NCBI GenBank assembly: GCA_001599915.1
Contig: BCIG01000001.1
Span: 124,001 to 188,000, forward strand
Reading direction: 5' to 3'
DNA length: 64,000 nt
Source of the DNA: Symbiotaphrina buchneri
Taxonomy: Eukaryota; Ascomycota; Symbiotaphrinales; Symbiotaphrinaceae
Shown in pieces: positions 12,798-22,665 of this stretch. Within the stretch, counting starts at the first letter, position 1, and the number at the start of each line of letters is the position of its first letter. A model generated the notes under the pieces. The model saw only the letters and a list, made by a program, of their open reading frames with translations, was not told where the DNA came from and ran no database searches. The position numbers were made by a program, and so were the translations under genes.

Positions 12798-13353
12798 GGT
12801 GCTGCACTGAGGTGAGTCCCAGTCCAGGGGGTGTCGTACGATTCACCGCTGGTCAGACATCGAAATATAGCTAGCCTGAGTTCCAGACAAGCTATTTAGA
12901 AGGGATAGAGACGTGTGAGCGGCGAAGATAGCTTGGAGGGGTCGTCAAATAATTCTGAGGGGTTGTCCGAGCTATGATGATCTGCTGAAGTGGCAAGCGA
13001 GGTGATGACGAGGAACAGCTCGGTCTCCGTACCTGAAATCAAAACCAGGGCAGTAACCAGAGCATATCCCTCTAATGGTAACCCCTTGAATTTGCATTCA
13101 TTTAGAGGCAGTACTACAGTGCTCTACACAGCGGATGCTTATGTGCTCACTTTCGGAGCAGGAGAAGAATATCACGAATATCACTCTCATAAACCAGTCC
13201 TTTTCTGAGACGCGGGCGAGGTCAAGCCCGCTACAGTCACCGTATGATACATTTGGACCTTGATCCTGGAAACTCTCCCCTGCTCCCTTTTTCTATATGC
13301 TCCCCTCACTCTGCCACTCGTATCCCTAACGTAAGAGGTGCCCCGCGGGCCTT
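12798..13353. other. Intergenic, UBR1 promoter and QCR9 3' side
   Basis: About 555 bases between the UBR1 start and the QCR9 stop, both minus strand. No coding region or distinct motif is supported. Confidence 0.5.
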
Positions 13354-13784
13354 CTATTCCTCATCCTCCTCCTCGCCCTTCTGGATGTATTTGTGCTTGA
13401 TGTCCTTCCATTGCCGCTGGATGTCGAAGATTAGTCTCCTGAAAGCCAATGAGCATAGAGATAACACGTACGCCCTTGTTCATCGAGTCCCACAGACTGT
13501 CTGTGGCCTTGTTGAACGCACTATACCCGCATTAGCCCTATGAACTACGCCCTTTGCGATGGCAAGAGCAGCCCTACATCTCGAATCCGAACGCGCCGAC
13601 GAATATGGTCGACAGGTATACCCAGTTCCACCGGATAACGGAGCTGTAGCACTGGTTAGGATGTGCTCAACCGTCAACGGGAGAGTCCGGAAGGAACGCA
13701 CTTGTAGATGCCGGTCGAGATCTGTTGGGACTCAATTAGTCTTCATCCGTCATCTGAGCATGATCCGAAACTCACTGAAGGCAT
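13354..13784 (-). CDS. qcr9: Ubiquinol-cytochrome c reductase subunit 9 (complex III)
   Basis: A small single-span subunit of mitochondrial complex III. I rebuilt five exons: 13784-13776, 13721-13702, 13643-13578, 13520-13472 and 13416-13354, with introns of 54, 58, 57 and 55 bases, all GT..AG. The exon sum is 207 bases, a 68-residue protein: MPSISTGIYN at the start, a membrane segment around VYLSTIFVGAFGFEIAF, then SLWDSMNKGRQWKDIKHKYI and an acidic end. The GRQWKDI(K/R)HKY block is the hallmark of Qcr9. Every exon is shorter than 70 bases, and the first coding exon is three codons, so automatic finders easily miss the gene. It is head to head with PYM; a CCAATCA box lies 129 bases upstream. 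Confidence 0.9.
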
Positions 13785-14205
13785 TGTGACCGTTGAACTG
13801 AGGAGCGTGGAGGAGAGGCGCCGGGATGTGAACGTTGATTGCGATGTTGAAGGTGAAGAGGAAGGAAGGCCGCGATGGAAGGTGGATGGAAAATGCCGTA
13901 AATGCTGCGTTCTGATTGGCTGGCCATTTCATCACTCTCCTGCTGTTACACCACCATAGGCCTGGAAGAGCAGCATCTTCAGCACAAAGATTTGGACACA
14001 AGACGGCAGCAAGAATTCGCTCTAGCTCCAATTCCTGGTTATATCCATTCTTTTAGGGAACCCCCAGACATCTCCCGCATAAAGATCGGGCCATTCTTGA
14101 ACGACCGACAACCTCCGCAAAGCCACAGCCGAACGAGTTAATACAGCCTTCGCAGGCCTCACGGGGAGGCAATTGGAGGCAGGCCTTTAGCGTACACATT
14201 TCACC
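13785..14205. promoter_or_regulatory. Divergent promoter QCR9 / PYM
   Basis: 421 bases separate the QCR9 start (minus) from the PYM start (plus), so both promoters must lie here. The clearest element is TGATTGG at 13913-13919, which reads CCAATCA toward QCR9. No coding region is supported. Confidence 0.55.
13913..13919 (-). promoter_or_regulatory. CCAATCA box upstream of QCR9
   Basis: A perfect CCAATCA on the minus strand, 129 bases before the QCR9 start codon. In ascomycetes the CCAAT-binding complex (Hap2/3/5, with HapX or Hap4) controls respiratory and haem genes from such sites. The site is seen; the binding is inferred. Confidence 0.45.
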
Positions 14206-14859
14206 ATGCCATCATCTACACCTACATCACCAAGCGCGAAACCCTCTACATCCGGAATCACCACAACCTCCACCGGAGAGACCTTCATACCAGCATCAGT
14301 CCGGCCCGATGGCTCCAAACGGAAAGAGATCCGAGTGCGGCCCGGCTACCGACCGCCCGAGGACGTAGAAGTCTACAAGAACCGCACCGCGGAAGCATGG
14401 AAGAACCGGGGTTCAGGCGGCGTGCCAGGCGCGGAAGGCCTGAAGGACGATGACGAGAAGGGTGGTAGTGCGAGCAATAAGAACGCGAAAAGAAGGGAGG
14501 CTCGAAAACGGGCCAAGGCTGCGGAGGATGAAGAGCAGAAAGGCGATGATTCCACAGCCGCGACTGCTGGCGCGTCAGCAGGCAAGGCGAATGGGTCGGA
14601 AAAGGACAATTGGCGCAAGGAAGAGGAGAAAGCGCCCGTCGTAGACGAGCAGGCGGAGAAGGAGAAGCAGGCGCGGAACCTGAAAAAGAAACTGCGGCAG
14701 GCAAGAGAACTGCGGGAGAAGAAGGAGAGCGGAGAGAGCCTACTTCCAGAGCAGTTCGAGAAGGTCATTAAGATCAACGAGCTGATACGGCAGTTGGACA
14801 AGCTTGGTTTCGATGCGAACGGCGAGCCAAAGGAGAAAGCGTCTGAGTCAGGGTCATGA
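14206..14859 (+). CDS. pym: PYM homologue, Mago-Y14 binding protein (WIBG domain)
   Basis: PYM binds the Mago-Y14 heterodimer and removes exon-junction complexes from translated mRNA. The 217-residue single-exon frame carries the N-terminal Mago-binding motif at about residues 24-65: ETFIPASVRPDGSKRKEIRV then GYRPPEDVEVYKNR, close to the family form (ETyIPgS.RPDGt.Rk...V..GY.P.e....Y). The middle is charged and low in complexity. A C-terminal helical segment follows (about residues 150-205), rich in Lys/Glu/Arg and ending with an amphipathic stretch (FEKVIKINELIRQLDKLGF), also typical of PYM proteins. It shares its promoter region with QCR9 and converges on HEM14. Confidence 0.9.
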   Translation: MPSSTPTSPSAKPSTSGITTTSTGETFIPASVRPDGSKRKEIRVRPGYRPPEDVEVYKNRTAEAWKNRGSGGVPGAEGLKDDDEKGGSASNKNAKRREARKRAKAAEDEEQKGDDSTAATAGASAGKANGSEKDNWRKEEEKAPVVDEQAEKEKQARNLKKKLRQARELREKKESGESLLPEQFEKVIKINELIRQLDKLGFDANGEPKEKASESGS

Positions 14860-14930
14860 ATTACTAGTCTTACACGGCGCAAAGCGGGAAAGGTCTGTGA
14901 GCAATGGTCCTACCTTGCTGACGCGATGAG

Positions 14931-15222
14931 ATTGATCCTTGGGGTCGATACAAAGCCTGGCTAGAGGGCGGACGGGTTGACGGTTGACGGTTGACGTGTT
15001 GACGGGCACATGTAATTACCCTTTATCAGAGTCTTCCTGATATCATTATCCGGCCTGGCTAGGCAAATTGCGGTGCTAGGATTGATCTTCAGATCAATAT
15101 GAAGCCTGCCTAGAAGGCACACGGGTCAATGGGCACATGGAATTCGCCTCTATCAGAGTACTTGATATCATGATACTGCCTGGCTAGGCAAAGGGCGGTG
15201 CAAGGGCACGTGAAATTCAGCT
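14931..15222. repeat. Degenerate tandem repeat, two and a fraction copies
   Basis: Copy 1 is 14931-15080 and copy 2 is 15081-15205. Both start ATTGATC and then share, in order, AAGCCTG, CTAG, ACGGGT, GGGCACATG, AATT, TATCAGAGT, GATATCAT, GCCTGGCTAGGCAAA and GCGGTGC. A partial third copy (GGGCACGTGAAATT) follows at about 15203-15222. Copy 1 is longer because it holds a TTGACGG heptamer expansion near 14976-15005. The block fills most of the gap between the convergent PYM and HEM14 genes. Confidence 0.8.
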
Positions 15223-15297
15223 CAGTACCAGGGTATGATTGAATAGTTCTACCCATTGCTTGTTCGTGTGCTCGATCTCTTGCGCACATTCTATGGC

Positions 15298-17128
15298 TTA
15301 GTCAGGGCTCTCAGCCGGCTGGCCGAGTACCAGGACTTTCACCCACGGTTCGTCGTAAAAGTTCTCTGAAAAGTTCTCTAATCCCGTGGTGCCGCTCCTG
15401 CCGTTCGCGATACCCTCAACAACGTCATATGCAGACCTAATGCAATCGTTGACACCAACTCCCTTGTATGAGTTCCCAGCCACCTTGACCGCACCCTTGA
15501 ATTTTTCGACCAGTGCTTTGTGTGCCCTATGCATCCGCATATCATGTCCTACATGATATTGAGGGATGCAATCCCTTTGCAAGCTCACATTAACCAGGGT
15601 TGGTTCGTCTGTGATCTTCAGATGTCTTGCTAGAACATCTCTGGCCATCCTTGCTCCCTGCTCCTCGTCTGGATATGCCGGCCAGCCATCCCACCAATGT
15701 CCACCAAGCATCACGGTGACCTTTGTTCCTGGGACATCGTCCTGACCTTGGATAGCGTCGGAGTCAAAGATTACGCCTAGCGCCCGCTCCGGATTCTCGT
15801 AGTAAGGAACTGATCGAGGGATCAAGTATCCAAAACCTCTCACAGGGAGGAGATTAGGGCTTGTGAAGTAGAGATTGACAACCATTACCGTGACTGCAGG
15901 GACTTGCAGATCAGGAATGATCTTATCAAGGCCAAAAGTTGATGAGGGACTGGCTGCCGATATTACCGAAGCAAATGTCTGCTTGTATTTTCGGTTGTCC
16001 GCTTTACTGGACATATGTAACTAGAACGGGAGAATGTCAGGCGACTTGCACTATAATAGGGCATAGAACCAAACGCACCTCAACCTGGTTGCCCTCAGTT
16101 AACTCGGCCTTGTACACATCAGTGCTCTTCTTGATCCGCACGTTGGGTGCCTTGCGGAGAAAAGCTTCTAGAGCGTCCGAGAGCTGACATATCCCCTTTT
16201 TAAACCCATACACACCGACTGTGGTATCGATCCTCTTTTCCGGTGGAGCACGAAGCTCTTGCCTCTGGATCTCTCTGAGAAGTAGCGCATTCGACTCAGG
16301 CATATCGAACCCAGCTCTGCTCATAGGCAACCCAAGGATAAAACTCCGATCACGGGCCTCCAAGAACCATGCAAAGGGAAGCAAGTTCCTCATGCTGAGC
16401 TTCCAAATATCCCCTGCATAGATTCCATGTATGACGGCCGAGACGAGGTTCTCGGCTACTCTTTCGTCCCCTCTTCGTTCGAAGAATGAGCCAACGGACT
16501 CATCCTGGAGCTCTGCGGATCGTTTGGGCACAGTAAGGTCTCGAAAGGCAGCACGGATTAGGCCAGAGAACACGGGCTCTGGGATTATAGTACTGAGTGC
16601 ACTCCATATAGTATCAGGAGGTCCTGGTATGCGCACAAGGTGGTCGGGGTAATAGACAAATCGGTTCTGTGAAGCATGCGAGTAACTTGGTATGGTTATC
16701 ATCTGATCTTTCAGAGACAAATCCCGGATCTAAAAGCACATCAGTATGGTCAAGGTGCCTGGGCACTCGAAGATAATGCTCACGAGCTGTAGTGTGAGGT
16801 AGCCATTGGGCGTGCTCGTTCGTAATGTTCGAGGTCCTTCTTCAAACAGTATCTTCTTTCCACTGGCTAGATCCACAAACTTCGACCGCATCCACCCGCC
16901 CAATCGCGGGCTGCTTTCGAACAGTGTAACTTTTGCACCAGGAACCTTCTTCACCAAGTAATATGCAGTTGAAAGACCAGTAATCCCTCCGCCGACGACC
17001 GCATAGTCTTTTTTACGCCGTGCAGTGCCGGAGAAGCAACGATATGCTGCCTTTGGCTGGCAGCTGCGAGACAGATAACAATGCCTTAGAAGAACCTCCA
17101 AAGGCTGTTCTGCAGGTCGTGGAGGCAT
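15298..17128 (-). CDS. hem14: Protoporphyrinogen oxidase, mitochondrial (haem synthesis)
   Basis: Oxidises protoporphyrinogen IX to protoporphyrin IX at the inner mitochondrial membrane, the penultimate step of haem synthesis. Three exons: 17128-16784, 16729-16079 and 16020-15298 (introns 54 and 58 bases), 572 residues. The N-terminus is basic and low in acidic residues (LSRSCQPKAAYRCFSGTARR), suiting a mitochondrial presequence. The FAD-binding dinucleotide motif VVGGGITGLSTAYYL is at about residues 44-58, followed by ESSPRLGGWMRS and EEGPRTLR, both typical of PPOX. The C-terminal exon has GGHWWDGWP and ends with GNSYKGVGVNDCIRSAYDVV, the conserved second FAD-contact segment. Length fits fungal Hem14. 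Confidence 0.93.
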
Positions 17129-17487
17129 TGCCGCCTTGTCAGCGGAGCTACGAAGTCCACGATATTTTGGACATGGTGCTCATCTGTGGGATTTCAAGCT
17201 ACGTCGGGGATCAAATCTACCGGCACTTGCCGCGACATCAATGATGCGAACATTGTCCTCCGTCTTAGCACTGGCATACAGCATCACAGCATCAAATCGC
17301 AATATGGTTTATAGTAAAAGAGTTTCATTTTCCATCCCATGACCCTGCTTGACGTAGCAAGCTTAAATCCAAACGCCCCGTATGCAATTGGAAAAGAAAA
17401 AACACCCCATTGGCTTCCTGGTATCCAATAATGTTACATCATGACCTTTCCTTTGACATGTAACCCACTCCACCATGTTCAGACCAC
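17129..17487. other. Intergenic, HEM14 promoter and NAB2 3' side
   Basis: 359 bases between the HEM14 start and the NAB2 stop, both minus strand. An ATTGG (CCAAT toward HEM14) occurs near 17408-17413. No gene seen. Confidence 0.5.
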
Positions 17488-19091
17488 TCAGCTAGCAACC
17501 TCCGCGACTCCAGTCTGTTGAGGTTCTTCTGCAGCAGCGCTACCTGGGATTATGAGCTCCTCCTCTTGTCCCTCATCGATAAATTTCCGCTCGCTGACAT
17601 GTTGCTTTCCACCGTCACCGTTGGCGGTCCACACTTTGTCTGCAAAGGGGCCGCGTTTCTGACCTTCCTCATGTTTGTACGGACAATATGCTTTCGTACA
17701 CGGATTGAACTTGCACATAGTCTTGATATGAGTGAATTTGCAGCCCGGTGTCGTGCAATCCGCACCATTCCGGCAAGCCGGCATCGACGGATGCTTAAAG
17801 GGGCAGTCAAATTTGTGGCAATTCGGAAAAAATTTGCAGTCTTGCTCTGACTGGTGGACCGCCTTCTGAGCCGGCGAAGGATGACGGCCTACACACTTGC
17901 GATTCTTGCAGGCCGCGCCGAAGCTGCAGACATCCGTAACATCGATGGTAGTACCCGGAGGGGCAGCCGGGGATTGATGTGCGTAGGGGCAATCTTTCTT
18001 CGAGCAAGTAAGATTAAACCTGCATATAGTCTCCTCGTCTGGTTTCGGCTGCGATGATTCCACCTCCATAGATGATGATGGTCCATCTTCATTACCCGTC
18101 ATCTGCTGCGCTTCCGTCTGGGATCGATGCTTTCTCTGACCTCTCGGTTGTTCGTCGATTCGATCGAACAACGATCGGCCTGATTGTTTCTGTTGCTGTT
18201 GGTTGAATTGATTTCCGAATGCGGGGTTAATCGCAGGTGTAGGGAACATCGACTGCTGGTGTGGAGATAGGATCTCGGACATCCGACGCGCTTGTTCCTC
18301 GTACATGGCAAGCAGTTGCATCTGTTGCTCAGGGGACATGTTCATCATTGTTTGGGCTGATCCCCGCGGAACCCCGTTCGGCATGCCTCTCTGCATAGGA
18401 TTCATCGGTCGGCCGTTTGACATGCTAGTGCGTGGGAAGCTCGTCCGCTGGTTTCGAGGGCCTTTCGGAGGTTCTCTGTGCGTGTCCACCCTCCCAACAC
18501 CTTGTTGCGTCCTCACCCTATGCAGCTGAGCTTCGCTCGACCGATCCATGGCTTTCGAGATCTGACCCATTATTCGCTTGTTGCCGTTGCGCATTGACTT
18601 TGGCCCAGTAGGGCTGAGACGGTCAGTATAGATGTCTCCAGGAGGGACACAAATAATCCAACGAAGACTTACATTACGGGCTCCGTAGCACCGTCGGCTG
18701 CATCCCCCATCTCAGCATCCTGCCCCGCTTGCGATCCAGAAGCGCCACCCTGTTGCTGACCGTCCATTTCCTCGGGTTGCGTTTGTGAATCTGCTGCTAC
18801 TTCAGGAGCACTGCCATTCAACTGCTGATTCAGATCGTTCAGCTGCTCGAATAGCCATCTCGCGAAATCAGTAGCGCCAGAATCCTCAGGTCCGAGGTTG
18901 AGGAGGTCGTTGGATAACTCGGAAGCGATCTGATCTTGGGTCTTTCCGTTGACGAGCATCAGCATGATATATTCTGCTAGTGCCGAGTCGTCTGCGCCAC
19001 CAGTACTCCATCCCACTTCGACCAGCTTTGGTTGTATAACATCGTTGAGGGCTTGGGCAAGGGGCGTGCCCAGTTGCAGGTCGGTCGCCAT
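17488..19091 (-). CDS. nab2: Nuclear poly(A)-binding zinc-finger protein Nab2
   Basis: Binds poly(A) in the nucleus, limits tail length and couples mRNA to export. Two exons, 19091-18673 and 18613-17488, joined by a 59-base GTAAGT intron, give 514 residues. The N-terminal ~95 residues (MATDLQLGTPLAQALNDVIQ onward, with EYIMLMLVNGKTQDQI) form the helical PWI-like domain that contacts the pore protein Mlp1 in yeast. A Gln/Met-rich linker follows. The C-terminal half has five CCCH fingers with C-X4/5-C-X4-C-X3-H spacing, e.g. CRFNLTCSKKDCPYAH, CKFFPNCHKFDCPFKH and CKFNPCTKAYCPYKH. Yeast Nab2 has seven, so this is a shorter array. The start at 19091 begins the conserved domain; an open frame extends further upstream but does not look like coding sequence. 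Confidence 0.92.
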
Positions 19092-20593
19092 GCTGCAGTC
19101 GCGGCTCTGTGGTCTGTGAGAGTAGGCAGGTACTTCAAGAGAAGATCGGTGGGAATAGCAGACACAAGCCGGGGATATCCTGGAGTTAAAGCGACCGGCG
19201 CACAAAGGAAGAGGACGCGATGGTGGTTCAAAGGATTGCTTGTACAAAGGATCTGAAGGCGTTCACCACGGTCAAGGTATTATTGCGAGGGGCACGTGAC
19301 CGGTCCCTTTTCGCTTAGCGAGCTAAGCCATCTTGGTGTTCGGTGTTCAGAGCCAGCTGATTAATCACCATGTGCTGTCTGAAAGCGCATGGTGGAAAGG
19401 TCAAGAAGAAGAACAACAATAATATGAGTGATGGACATGAGGACCGCCGACAGTGGAAATGTCAAAGAATCTCGGAAGAGAGACCCAACTGTGGGCCATG
19501 ATTGTGTGCTACCAGCATCTGTTACACCGGGAACAGCCAGCGCCGCTGGCAAAGGCTCTGGGTAACTGGAGAGGTCTTACACCAACAGCAACCATATGTT
19601 GACGCTTGATACAGGTTTCACGTGTTGGGACATCTTGGTCGTTCGATTTCCAATTGATCACAACCTTCCAAGCATATCTAAGGCTGATGAATGGCTTCAT
19701 TAATCCACCATTGTAAGTCACGTTACAGCGAGCACCAACAATGTTCGACGGCGCCCTCTGTCCGTATAGTGAGCCCCGCAAGTTGTGTAACAATGAAGAA
19801 CGCCACGATGATAGCAGAAGCGGTGTACACCTAGAGGAGATAGATACAAGCTCCGTCGCGATCTGGTGCCGTCTGCTCCGAAAGATAATTCAGTGCGAGA
19901 TAGGCCGAGGACTCTGCTAGTCAGAAAAAGCTTACCGAACGTACAGTCAGTGCATCGACCGACTGTATCTTCACTGCCGGGACAATGATGATCATGATGC
20001 TATTTGAGCTGCCAGAAACAGACAAGGGAACCTCAAGGGTACGGTAGCTAACGGCTTGAGGCGGTCCGCCTAAACTCCATGGTGGCTAGCCGCACTGTTC
20101 AAGCCCCCCGCGCTCTTGGCCGTGACAGGTATCCTATCAGGGCTATCAGGGCCATCCCGGCCGTCCCAACCTCGGCGCAACGATAATCTCTTTCCCCTCT
20201 CCCTCCGTCTTTGCTGCATCTTTGGCGTTCCTGTTCCTGGTTGGGCACGTTGCACAGTAACGTTGCAACCCAATTAGATTCGGACCCTGAGCTACCGTGC
20301 ATCTTCCTACTGACGACCAAACCCTCTGCCGTAACCCGGACACCTGCCTTTCAAGCTTCAAGCTCCATGCTTATCAGTTGATCGGCGTTTTCTTTCCCTG
20401 CATCTGCGCTTCTCCTCATCTGCTTCATGCATCATGCCGCATCTTCAATTTTCTTTCCCATGTATATATAGTCTGTCCTTGAGCCTCCAATCGTATCGAT
20501 GCACAAAATATCTTGCCCTCCACCATCCCCGCTCGTGATCGTCATACGGGCGCATTGGCTTGACATCCTGGTCTTTATTCGTTATACATTACC
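19092..20593. other. 1.5 kb intergenic with NAB2 and hexosaminidase promoters
   Basis: Divergent spacer between NAB2 (minus) and the GH20 gene (plus). Near the GH20 start it has a TATATATA box. The middle holds only short frames. One two-exon candidate for a 55-residue membrane peptide (19995-19936 joined to 19830-19723, minus strand) has good splice ends but no recognised homology; it is discussed as a finding and not called as a gene. Confidence 0.5.
20463..20470 (+). promoter_or_regulatory. TATA box of the hexosaminidase gene
   Basis: TATATATA lies 124 bases before the start codon, preceded by pyrimidine-rich sequence and followed by a C/T-rich leader. A canonical TATA fits an inducible secreted hydrolase. 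Confidence 0.5.
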
Positions 20594-22478
20594 ATGATCT
20601 TTCTCTCGCTTCTGTTGGCCTTCCTGCCGTTCGCTGCCGCGCTTTGGCCAGCTCCTCAATCCTATACCAATGGCAATCTGACCTTTTGGCTTGCATGCGA
20701 TGTCTCTGTGGATATTGAAGTAGTTTCTGTTGTCCCTTCGTATGTAGAGCACGGTGTCGTACCACAAGTTCCTTCATTGACCAGTCATGCGCTCAGAAAC
20801 ACGTCGTTTCAGACCAATCTCACTGCTGAGAGCACCATTGAAGCTGCGGTCCAGCGTGCCATCAATGTCACTTTTGCGGAGAATTTTGTGCCCTGGAGGT
20901 TCCACCCACGTCGATCTGTCTTTGAACCTGCGGCCAATGGGACGAAGTCGTACATTTCCTCAATCAAAGTCGTTCAGAATGCCACTGGCAGTCCATACAC
21001 TCCTTTGGCTACCAAAGCGGACGAGTCCTACACGCTCAGTATCACTACAGACGGAGCTGTCCTGATCACAGGCGCGACGACCATAGGGGTCTTAAGGGGG
21101 CTCGAGACGCTCACACAACTGTTCTACCTGCACTCAGTACCAGGAGCAGGCGTCTATACCAACCTCGCCCCGGTTGAAATCACGGATGCGCCCATGTTTA
21201 GTCACCGCGGCCTCAATCTTGACGTCTCGCGGAACTATTACCCTGTCCCGGATATCAAGCGTACAATTGACGCCCTGGCATTGAACAAGTTCAACGTCTT
21301 ACATCTACATATCACGGATGCTCAGTCGTGGCCTTTGGAAATTCCCGCTTTACCTCAATTAGCTGAATATGGTGCCTATTATCCTGGTTTAACATATAGC
21401 CCACAAGATATACTAGATCTTCAAATTTACGGAGCTGAGCGTGGCGTGGAGTTGGTCATCGAAATCGATACCCCCGGTCATACCGGGGCCATTGCTCTTG
21501 CTTTTCCTGACCTCATCGCGGCGTACAACGTACAGCCAGACTGGGACACGTACTCTGGTGAACCTCCCTCTGGACAGCTCAAGCTGAACTCTTCCGCTGT
21601 GGATGACTTCCTCATCACTCTCACGGACGACCTACTTCCTCGCATCAAGCCCTATGCATCATACTTCCACACCGGGGGCGACGAGATCAACGCACAAGTA
21701 TATCTCCTTGATGACACAGTCAACTCGAACAGCTCTGCGGTGCTCCAACCGCTGCTGCAGCGCTTCATTGATGTGCTGCATCCGCAATTGCTCAAGTACG
21801 GCCTGACGCCCATGGTCTGGGAAGAAACATTGCTGGACTGGAACTTGACCTTCTCCCCCGGGACGGTCATCCAGACATGGTTGGCTGATTCTTCCGTACT
21901 GTCTGCCGTTCAACAGGGGTACCACGCACTGGCTGGTGATTACAATTATTGGGTATGCACCTCTTCTAAACCTCCTGAACATCCAGATTCGAAACCTGCT
22001 TTGAGCTTTCCAATTCGATAGACGTATATCGTCGCTAACATCTCCCCAGTACCTCGACTGCGGTCGCGGCCAGTGGCTCGACTTCCCACCAGGCGAATCC
22101 TTCCAGACGTACTACCCATTCGCAGACTACTGCTCGCCCGTCAAGAACTGGAGACTGATCTACTCGTACGACCCGCTGGAGGGCATCCCCGCGAACCTCA
22201 GCAGCCTCGTGCTCGGCGGCGAGGTGCACATGTGGAGCGAGACTGCCGACGCCATCAACATGGACGACCTGATCTGGCCCCGCGCCTCCGCCGCCGGAGA
22301 GGTCCTGTGGAGCGGCGCGAAGCTGCCGAATGGCCAGAATAGGAGTCAGGTCGAGGCCAGTCCGCGATTGGCGGAGATGAGGGAGCGTCTGGTTGCGAGA
22401 GGGGTTAAGGCGGGCCCGGTGCAGATGGTTTGGTGTAATGAGAATGAGGGAGATTGCTCATTGCAGGTCACCTCGTGA
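20594..22478 (+). CDS. Secreted beta-N-acetylhexosaminidase (GH20)
   Basis: Releases GlcNAc from chitooligosaccharides outside the cell. Two exons, 20594-21952 and 22050-22478 (97-base intron with GTATGC and CCCCAG), give 595 residues. The N-terminus is a signal peptide (MIFLSLLLAFLPFAAALWP). An N-terminal GH20b-type domain leads to the catalytic barrel, starting FSHRGLNLDVSRNYYPV. The catalytic pair sits in HTGGDEIN, Asp363-Glu364: the aspartate orients the substrate acetamide and the glutamate is the acid/base. Further family blocks are LHLHITDAQSWPLEIP, VIEIDTPGHTGA, the Trp of MVWEE, and GGEVHMWSETADAINMDDLIWPRASAAGE. Many N-glycosylation sequons are present. The closest characterised relatives are Aspergillus NagA enzymes. 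It converges on RED with a 187-base gap. Confidence 0.95.
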
Positions 22479-22665
22479 GCGAGACTTTACTGTACACCGA
22501 ATCTGGGCCTGTTGGACGCTATACACTGATGATTTACGTCACTTCCGCCAGGGGAGTATGAGCAAGAGAACTGATGTAATCACACTTCTAAACCGCCAGG
22601 GAAAATGCCTTCACATGTTCCAAGGCAGATAGATAATCATAATTTCATCGCTGACTACCTTACAC

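Noticed and set aside
20070-20361. Three overlapping minus-strand frames in the hexosaminidase promoter
   Set aside because: They occupy three frames of the same DNA with no splice logic or homology.
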